Below, in pieces: positions 32,844 to 40,273 of a DNA stretch of 40,273 bases. The notes beneath the pieces are model-generated. The model saw nothing but the letters and a program-made list of their open reading frames with translations, had not been told where the DNA came from and made no database searches. The stretch lies in the NCBI GenBank assembly GCA_022820945.1, contig JAJEEP010000133.1, positions 1-40,273 of the forward strand, in the 5' to 3' direction. Each line of letters opens with the position of its first letter. Positions within the stretch are counted from its first letter, which is position 1. Both the position numbers and the translations under genes were made by a program. The stretch comes from Alphaproteobacteria bacterium (lineage in GTDB: Bacteria > Pseudomonadota > Alphaproteobacteria > UBA828).

Positions 32844-34376
32844 TCAGGCGGGACGGCTCCAGAACCGCGTCGTGCCGTCGCGGTCCAACTGTTCCACCAG
32901 GCCGGTCTCCCAGTCGAGATAGGCCTGCATGTTCTCCTCGACGGTCCCGCCCTGCTCATAGGGCTTCAGCCACACATCGTCGGCCGTATCCGCCATGTGC
33001 CGGGCGCCGCTTTCCAGCGGCCCGGTCCATGCCTCCGTGCCGCCTTCCAGCACGGCGACCGGGCGGTCGAAATCTCCGGCGGCCAGATGCGCCAGCCGCC
33101 CGTCCGGCGAGGTGAAGACATAGCGTTCCGCGTCCGGCAGGCGGGCCGAGGCAAGCCGCGAGCGGATCGCGAACCAGGCGCCCGGTATATGGCCTTCGGC
33201 ATAGCTGCGGCTGTCGGCGAAATCGACCACGACCGCGCCTTCGACGGCCTCCGGGCCGACCGTCGGCACATCGGCCAGCCCCGGAATGTCGGGAGCGGCT
33301 GGTCCGGTCTCCAGCGGACTGCCCTCCAGCGCGCCTTCCAGCACGGCCGCGTCCCAGTTCATCTGCCGCAGCCAGTGCGCGGTCATGGCGGCGCGAACGC
33401 CGTTGTCGTCCACCAGGAAGATGCGTGCGCCCCGCACCGCCGCGTAGCGGTCGGTCGCCTGCACAAGCTGCCCGCCGGGCGCCGAACGCGAGCCCTTGAG
33501 ATGCCCCGCCTCGAATTCGTGCGGATGGCGCACGTCGAAGATATAGGTCGTCCGTTCCGGCGCGGGCCGGATTTCGCGCACGACCGGCACCTCGAAACGC
33601 TCCGCGACCGCCGCGGCGCAGGCGCGCGCCGCGTCCAGCCCGGCCGCGCTCGGCTCGGGCGCCGGGCGCTCATTGCCGCGCTCCAGTTGCAGGCCGGCCA
33701 GATGCCAGCCCATCGTGCCGTTGCGCAGCGCCGCCACCCGGTTCGGAATGCCGGCATTGATGAGCGATTGCGCCCCGATGATGCTGCGCGTCCGCCCCGC
33801 GCAATTGACGATCACCGTGGTATCCGGAGACGGCGCGAGATCGTGGACGCGATAGACCAGTTCCGCCCCCGGACAGCAGGTCCCGGTCGGAATGTTCATG
33901 TTGCGGAATTCGTCCATCGGCCGGCTGTCCAGCACGACCACCGGGTCCGGGCCGTCCAGCATTTCCTTGAGTTCGTCGGCAGAAACCGACGGCGTGTCAT
34001 AGGCGTGCTCGACATATTCGCCGAACGCCTTGCTCGGCACGTTGAAACCGGAGAAGACCTCGTAGCCCGCCCGCCGCCAGGCTTCGACGCCGTTCGCGAA
34101 CAGGACGACATTCGTGTAGCCGAGTTCGCGAAGCCGCGCCGCGCCGCGCCCGGCCAGTCCCTCGCCATTGTCGGTGGCGACGATCCGGGTCCCCGCACGG
34201 GGCACGAGGCCGCGGATTTCGAGCTCCAGCCGGGAGAGCGGGACATTGCAGGCATGCAGCAGATGCGCCGGCGCGAACGAGCCTTCCTCGCGAAAGTCGA
34301 TGATGGCCAGTTCGTCCTCTCCCTCCAGTGCCTCGCGCAACGCTTCGGCCGAGATCGCGCTATAGTTCTCGTTCAT
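32844..34376 (-). CDS. Multi-domain rhodanese-like sulfurtransferase
   Basis: The 510-aa protein has four rhodanese-like repeats, recognisable by IDFREEGSFAPAHLLHACNVP (about 24-44), VVLDSRPMDEFRNMNIP (about 145-165), IFDVRHPHEFEAGHLKGS (about 280-300) and VVVDFADSRSYAEGHIPGA (about 380-400). Only the second has the active-site cysteine, C192 in VNCAGRTRS; the others read ATDNGEG, VDDNGVR and TSPDGRL there. The layout suggests one catalytic and three structural or regulatory domains. The substrate is unknown; the nearby methyltransferase and MetE-like gene hint at sulfur or methionine metabolism, but that is weak. Confidence 0.85.
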   Translation of the reverse strand: MNENYSAISAEALREALEGEDELAIIDFREEGSFAPAHLLHACNVPLSRLELEIRGLVPRAGTRIVATDNGEGLAGRGAARLRELGYTNVVLFANGVEAWRRAGYEVFSGFNVPSKAFGEYVEHAYDTPSVSADELKEMLDGPDPVVVLDSRPMDEFRNMNIPTGTCCPGAELVYRVHDLAPSPDTTVIVNCAGRTRSIIGAQSLINAGIPNRVAALRNGTMGWHLAGLQLERGNERPAPEPSAAGLDAARACAAAVAERFEVPVVREIRPAPERTTYIFDVRHPHEFEAGHLKGSRSAPGGQLVQATDRYAAVRGARIFLVDDNGVRAAMTAHWLRQMNWDAAVLEGALEGSPLETGPAAPDIPGLADVPTVGPEAVEGAVVVDFADSRSYAEGHIPGAWFAIRSRLASARLPDAERYVFTSPDGRLAHLAAGDFDRPVAVLEGGTEAWTGPLESGARHMADTADDVWLKPYEQGGTVEENMQAYLDWETGLVEQLDRDGTTRFWSRPA

Positions 34377-34406
34377 GGGGCTTCCTTCCGGCGCAGCGGG
34401 GCTTTG

Positions 34407-35180
34407 ATGATACCGCAACTCTTCGACCGGGGCGCCCTTCGCCGCCACCGCGACCGCGCCGCCGCTGCGCCCCCCGGCGCGGATTTCCTGTTTCGCGAGG
34501 TGGCGGAGCGGCTGGCTGACCGCCTCGACGATGTGACCGTCAGCTTCCCGCTCGCGCTCGATATCGGCGCGCGCGACGGGGTGCTGGCGCGCGCGCTGCG
34601 CGGGCGCGGCGGCATCGAGACCCTCATCCGCCTGGAGGCCTCGGAGGCGCTTTGCCGCGCCGGGGGCGGCGTCGGCGCCGTCGGCGAGGAAGACAACCTG
34701 CCCTTCGCGGCCGGGAGCTTCCACCTGATTGCAAGCAATCTCGCCCTGCACTGGACCCAGGACCTTCCGGGCGCGCTCGCCCAGATAAAGCGCGCGCTCA
34801 GGCCCGGCGGCCTCTTCCTCGCAAGCCTTTTCGGCGGCGAAACGCTGACCGAGCTGCGCCAGGGCCTGCTCGCCGCCGACGCCGCTGCGTCCGGCGGCGC
34901 GGCGCCCCGGGTTTCCCCTTTCGCGGACCTGCGCGACGCCGCCGGGCTGCTGCAGCGCGCCGGATTCGAGCTGCCGGTCGCCGATCTGGACACCATCCGG
35001 GTCACTTACGAGTCGCCCTTCAAGCTGATGGCCGACCTCCGCGCGATGGGCGAGACCAATGCGCTGGCGGCGCGGCCCCGCCATTTCGCGCGCCGCGCGC
35101 TGTTCGCCGAACTCGCCTCGCAATACACCGCCCGGCAGACGGCGACGTTCCAGGTCATCTATCTCTCCGGCTGGGCCTGA
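34407..35180 (+). CDS. SAM-dependent methyltransferase-fold protein (BioC/NDUFAF5-like)
   Basis: The 257-aa protein starts IPQLFDRGALRRHRDRAAA, typical of the alphaproteobacterial NDUFAF5-like family. Motif I is weak (ALDIGARDGVLARAL), then EDNLPFAAGSFHLIASNLALHWTQDLPGALAQIKRALRPGGLFLASLFGGETL and the C-terminal YESPFKLMADLRAMGETNAL. Human NDUFAF5 hydroxylates an arginine of complex I subunit NDUFS7; BioC makes malonyl-ACP methyl ester. In other Alphaproteobacteria this gene sits near comF, as here. Which activity it has is open. It converges with the MetE-like gene with a 22-bp overlap. Confidence 0.8.
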   Translation: MIPQLFDRGALRRHRDRAAAAPPGADFLFREVAERLADRLDDVTVSFPLALDIGARDGVLARALRGRGGIETLIRLEASEALCRAGGGVGAVGEEDNLPFAAGSFHLIASNLALHWTQDLPGALAQIKRALRPGGLFLASLFGGETLTELRQGLLAADAAASGGAAPRVSPFADLRDAAGLLQRAGFELPVADLDTIRVTYESPFKLMADLRAMGETNALAARPRHFARRALFAELASQYTARQTATFQVIYLSGWA

Positions 35181-36199
35181 TCCGCGACTTCGCCCCGCAG
35201 GAGGCGGGTTCCTGCGACCATCGCACGCAGCTTTTCCCGCGCCAGCCAGCGGGGCAGCGCCGAGAAGCCGCAATCGGCCGTAACCCAGAGGCGATCCCGC
35301 GGCACCGCCTCCAGCACCCTCTCGAGCCGCGCGGCCACTTCCCCGGGGGTTTCAATGTGGAACGACTTCACATCGATCACACCGGCCGCGATCCGGAAGC
35401 GCTCGGCCAAAGCCGGCAATGTGTCGAGGTCCGCCATTTCCCGGTTGGCGAATTCCAGCACCAGCATCGAGCAGTCCAGCATGGCCATGCCCGGCAGCAG
35501 GCGGGCGAAACCGCGCGGCGAATAGGGGCGGGACGCATTGTTGCCGAAGCAGACATGAACCGCGACACGGTCCGCATGGCCGGCGATGGCGGTGTTTATC
35601 GCTTCGGCGCAGGCCCTGCTGTCCAGGCCGTGCGAGAGGTCGGTAAAACCCGGCTCGTCGATCTGGACGAGCTCCGCGTCTTCGCCGGCGAGCCTGTCGA
35701 GTTCATCCCTCACAATGCCGGCAATGTCGTCGAGCAGCGCCGCCGCGTCGCCGCCATAGGGGCCTTCGGGCGCGATCTTCGGCATGAAGGTAAGCGGACC
35801 GGGAAACGCAACCTTGAGCCGCCTGCCCGGCGCCAGCTCCCTCAGGCGGCGGAATTCGGCCGCGATGCCGAGTCCGTCGGGCGCCGCCACCCGTTCCCTG
35901 GCGGTGAAATGGGGCGCGCGGTCATAGCCCGGCACGCCGAGCCGCCGGCCGGCGGGAACCCGCTCGATCCCGGTCAGCCGGTCATACATCTCATAGACGA
36001 ACCGGCTCCGGCGGAGTTCGCCGTCGGACAGAATGTCCACGCCCGCTTCGATCTGGTCGGCGATCGCGATGCGGGTGGCGTCGTCGAAGGCTTCCTCGAC
36101 GTCCTCGGCACCGGTCCGGCCCGCGCGCATGGCCTCCCGGAACAGGAACAGCCAGCCCGGCGCCGCGTAGGACCCCACGCCCATTGTCGGCAAATCCAT
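35159..36199 (-). CDS. MetE C-domain-like methyltransferase
   Basis: The 346-aa TIM-barrel protein resembles the C-terminal catalytic half of cobalamin-independent methionine synthase. It has the zinc-site VAVHVCFGNN (His and Cys), VQIDEPGFTDL and WVTADCGFSALPRWLAREKL (third ligand Cys). It lacks the N-terminal half of MetE. Relatives include methylthiol:coenzyme M-type methyltransferases and archaeal MetE, so the methyl donor is uncertain. ATG 36199 has an excellent AGGAGGAAG ribosome binding site. Directly upstream lies dispersed element copy B, whose transcription points into this gene. Confidence 0.82.
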   Translation of the reverse strand: MDLPTMGVGSYAAPGWLFLFREAMRAGRTGAEDVEEAFDDATRIAIADQIEAGVDILSDGELRRSRFVYEMYDRLTGIERVPAGRRLGVPGYDRAPHFTARERVAAPDGLGIAAEFRRLRELAPGRRLKVAFPGPLTFMPKIAPEGPYGGDAAALLDDIAGIVRDELDRLAGEDAELVQIDEPGFTDLSHGLDSRACAEAINTAIAGHADRVAVHVCFGNNASRPYSPRGFARLLPGMAMLDCSMLVLEFANREMADLDTLPALAERFRIAAGVIDVKSFHIETPGEVAARLERVLEAVPRDRLWVTADCGFSALPRWLAREKLRAMVAGTRLLRGEVADQAQPER

Positions 36200-36249
36200 T
36201 CCGCTTCCTCCTTTTCGAACCCCGCAAGGAGCCCACTCCACTGCAAGTG

Positions 36250-36309
36250 TCATGAAATGTCATGTTCCGTCATGCGATGTCATGTTCCGTCATGCGATGT
36301 CATGATCTG
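36250..36309. repeat. Three 20-bp tandem repeats
   Basis: Units at 36250, 36270 and 36290 share TCATG(CG/AA)ATGTCATG(TTCCG/ATCTG). They contain TCATG/CATGA half-sites in both directions, and similar CATGACAT words form the tail of copy A at 24543-24612. They sit 51 bp before the MetE-like start and could be protein-binding sites. Confidence 0.7.
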
Positions 36310-36707
36310 CATGCGCATGGCGTATGTCCGGCAGCCCGTTCGGGCATACGGGCCGCCGTCCTGGACAGCATCCTGGATATTCCATCCTGTCCCCTCCGTC
36401 TTGCGTGTTCGGCATGGGTTTGTCCTCCCGATCCGTCTTCGTTCCGTTCTTCCGGCCGCCCGGCTTCCCGGAGCGGCGGGACCCTGATTCGCGCGGATCC
36501 TGTGCGGGCGCCTGTGCGCGCGCCGGCGCGCGTTTCGCGGCGGCGCGGCTCGCGCGCCTGATTGCCCGCGCGCAAGGCAAGCACAAGACGCACTTCGCCT
36601 GTCGGCTGAATCGGGGTCGTTCCGCACCGGGCCGGCACGAGTGGGAAGCGGTCCGCGGATGCCGCTTCCTTCCCTGCTCCATATAGCAATCAACCGACAG
36701 TCTTCAA
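36250..36707 (-). ncRNA. Dispersed structured element, copy B (candidate RNA or mobile repeat)
   Basis: Read on the minus strand it opens with a promoter (TTGAAG 36702-36707, 16-bp spacer, TATATG 36680-36685). Next come GGAGCAGGG and the hairpin GAAGCGG-N10-CCGCTTC (36645-36668). The core at about 36446-36575 is nearly the same as in copy A: GCAATCAGGCGCGCGA, the CGCGCGCCGGCGCGCG palindrome and GGGTCCCGCCGCTCCGGGAA. A GCCCGAACGGGC hairpin and the GCGCATGCAGATCATGACAT tail follow. It has no insert of the kind seen in copy A, so its compact form (about 460 bp) is probably the original. One frame, 36290-36682, is open but has no ribosome binding site. It lies between divergent genes. Confidence 0.5.
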
Positions 36708-36749
36708 GGATTTTCTAAGAAATATTTCAAAATTTTATGAACAAACCGG

Positions 36750-36778
36750 TTGACCACCAGTTCGGAGCCGAATAAGGT
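36750..36778 (+). promoter_or_regulatory. Putative promoter of the aminotransferase gene
   Basis: TTGACC (36750-36755), 17-bp spacer, TAAGGT (36773-36778). It would give a leader of about 135 nt before the ATG at 36921. Confidence 0.4.
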
Positions 36779-36833
36779 CAATGCTCGCCGCACACGCCGG
36801 GCGGCCGGTCCGCGCCCGTTGTGAAATCGGTGA

Positions 36834-39052
<2,219 letters not shown>

Positions 39053-39057
39053 CAGCC

Positions 39058-40041
39058 ATGCACCGCCTGTGCGTCGCGCCGATGATGGACCGGACGGACC
39101 GGCACTGCCGCTTCTTCCACCGGCTGCTCTCGCGGCGCGCGCGCCTCTACACGGAGATGCTGACGGCCGGGGCCGTCATTCACGGCGACCGGGACCGGCT
39201 GCTGGGGTTCGACCCGGCCGAGCATCCCGTCGCGCTGCAACTGGGCGGGAGCGAGCCGGCCGCGCTGGCGCAGGCGGCGCGCATCGGCGAGCGGCTGGGC
39301 TATGACGAGATCAACCTCAATTGCGGCTGCCCCAGCGACCGGGTGAAGAAGGGCCGCTTCGGCGCGGGCCTGATGGCAGAGCCGGAGCTTGTCGGCCGCT
39401 GCCTCGCCGCCATGCGCGAGGCGGTCCCGGTCCCGGTAACGGTCAAGTGCCGGGTGGGCATCGACGACCAGGACGACGGGGCGCTCAAACGGTTCGTCGA
39501 AACGGTCCATGCGCTTTCCGGCGTCACCGTCTTCATCGTCCATGCGCGCAAGGCGTGGCTGAAGGGGCTCAGCCCGAAGCAGAACCGGGAAGTGCCGCCG
39601 CTGCGTTACGAACTGGTGTTCCGCCTGAAGGCCGAGCGCCCGGACCTCTGCATCGTGATCAATGGGGGCATTGCCGATCTCGGCGAGGCCGAGGCGCTGC
39701 TGGCGGCCGGCGCAGTCGATGGCGTCATGCTGGGCCGCGCCGCCTATTCCGACCCCTGGCTGCTCGCCGATGCGGACCGCCGCCTGTTCGGGGCGGAGAA
39801 CCCGCTGCTGGCGCGGCAGGAGGCGGTGGAAGCCCTGCTGCCCTATGCGGAACGGCTGGCGGCGGAGGGCGTCCGCCTGCACGCGCTCGCGCGGCATGTC
39901 CACGGGCTGTTCCAGGGCTGCCCCGGCGCCCGCGCCTTCCGCCGCCACCTGGCGGAGAACGCGCACCTGCCGGGCGCGGGCGCCGAGGTGCTCGCCGCAG
40001 CCGCAAACCTCGCGGCGCCGCCCGACCGCCTGGCGGCGTGA
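39058..40041 (+). CDS. dusA: tRNA-dihydrouridine synthase A
   Basis: The 327-aa FMN enzyme reduces U20/U20a of tRNA. DusA markers are VAPMMDRTDRHCRFFHRLLSRRARLYTEMLTAGAVIHGD, the catalytic cysteine C91 in LNCGCPSDRVKKGRFGAGLM, VKCRVGIDD, VHARKAWLKGLSPKQNRE and a C-terminal helical domain (HVHGLFQGCPGARAFRRHLAEN). It starts 5 bp after panE, so the three genes form a likely unit. Confidence 0.94.
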   Translation: MHRLCVAPMMDRTDRHCRFFHRLLSRRARLYTEMLTAGAVIHGDRDRLLGFDPAEHPVALQLGGSEPAALAQAARIGERLGYDEINLNCGCPSDRVKKGRFGAGLMAEPELVGRCLAAMREAVPVPVTVKCRVGIDDQDDGALKRFVETVHALSGVTVFIVHARKAWLKGLSPKQNREVPPLRYELVFRLKAERPDLCIVINGGIADLGEAEALLAAGAVDGVMLGRAAYSDPWLLADADRRLFGAENPLLARQEAVEALLPYAERLAAEGVRLHALARHVHGLFQGCPGARAFRRHLAENAHLPGAGAEVLAAAANLAAPPDRLAA

Positions 40042-40051
40042 GGCCCGAGCG

Positions 40052-40273
40052 CTAACGCGCGGTCCAGCCGCCGTCTATCACGAGCTCCGCGCCGGTCATG
40101 AAGGCGCTGTCCGCCGAGGCGAGGAAGAGGACGCCTGCCGCGATGTCCACCGGGTCGCCGAGGCGCTTGATCGGGTGCTGGTCCATGACGAACTGGCGCG
40201 CGGCATTGTCCGACATGCCGGTGCTGATCCAGCGGTCCAGCACCTGGTCCGCCATGTCGGTTTCGATCAGGCC
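40052..40273 (-). CDS. Short-chain dehydrogenase/reductase, C-terminal part (runs off the window)
   Basis: The last 73 residues of an SDR: GLIETDMADQV, HPIKRLGDPVDIAAGVLFLASADSAFMTGAELVIDGGWTA, stop. The GDPxDIAxxxxFLASxxxxxxxGxxxxxDGG ending is the classical SDR C terminus. The nucleotide-binding and catalytic parts lie beyond position 40273. The substrate is unknown. Confidence 0.88.
   Translation of the reverse strand, partial: GLIETDMADQVLDRWISTGMSDNAARQFVMDQHPIKRLGDPVDIAAGVLFLASADSAFMTGAELVIDGGWTAR

Noticed and set aside
32430-34406. Long plus-strand frame opposite comF and the rhodanese gene
   Set aside because: Low-complexity Arg/His/Ala-rich translation, a shadow of the minus-strand genes; the methyltransferase starts at 34407.
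36250-36309. CRISPR array
   Set aside because: Only three 20-bp units without unique spacers.

Overview
The window is gene-dense, GC-rich bacterial DNA from a Gram-negative proteobacterium, and it reads as two different backbones joined together. From about 4.8 to 15.7 kb the genes and their order are typical of Gammaproteobacteria: degQ, tRNA-Gly, a periplasmic cyclophilin, pdxJ, an SH3-domain membrane protein, yciB, yciO, trpS, scpA, scpB, rluB, then a GbdR-like regulator. From about 15.9 kb to the end the order is typical of Alphaproteobacteria: purE-purK, COQ9 divergent from rpsU, rsmA-pdxA-surA-lptG-lptF divergent from pepA-holC-ndk, comF, an NDUFAF5-like methyltransferase, an aspartate aminotransferase, and dusA. 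Codon habits also change; for example, TTG leucine codons are common on the left and rare on the right. The change falls in or just before the 5' part of the dimethylglycine dehydrogenase-like gene at 15.7 kb. The join could be an assembly chimera through a conserved gene or a real transfer; sequence alone does not decide.

Region 1-4.6 kb is a worn accessory (defence-type) island. It holds five 23-bp tandem repeats that look like the end of an IS21-type element. These cut off the 3' end of a nuclease-NACHT (Avs-like STAND) gene. After that come an HU-like remnant, an intact TIR-domain gene of lower GC, the C-terminal half of a PIN toxin gene, and a two-gene HEPN-type cassette with its own promoter.

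Region 4.8-15.5 kb holds an alcohol dehydrogenase and gammaproteobacterial housekeeping genes. These cover envelope proteolysis and folding (DegQ, cyclophilin), vitamin B6 (PdxJ), translation (TrpS, YciO, tRNA-Gly, RluB) and chromosome segregation (ScpAB, in an overlapping operon). A GlxA/GbdR-type AraC regulator lies divergent from the dimethylglycine dehydrogenase-like gene. The intergenic space between them carries a perfect 8+8 bp inverted repeat and a short direct repeat.

Region 15.7-40.3 kb holds one-carbon/methylamine catabolism, glycolysis (PFK), purine synthesis (PurE/PurK), ubiquinone biosynthesis (COQ9), S21, a fatty-acid-type acyl-CoA synthetase, the LPS-transport and outer-membrane biogenesis block (LptF, LptG, SurA, with lptD missing from its usual place), PdxA, RsmA, aminopeptidase A, DNA polymerase III chi, Ndk and ComF. 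It continues with a four-rhodanese protein, a MetE C-domain-like protein, an aminotransferase, PanE, DusA and the end of an SDR gene.

The most unusual non-coding feature is a dispersed element present twice in opposite orientation (about 23.8-24.6 kb and 36.25-36.7 kb). Each copy begins with a sigma70-like promoter and a conserved hairpin, followed by a conserved GC-rich structured core and a tail of CATGACAT-type repeats. It looks like a transcribed RNA or mobile element family, and one copy contains a separate 109-bp terminal-inverted-repeat element.
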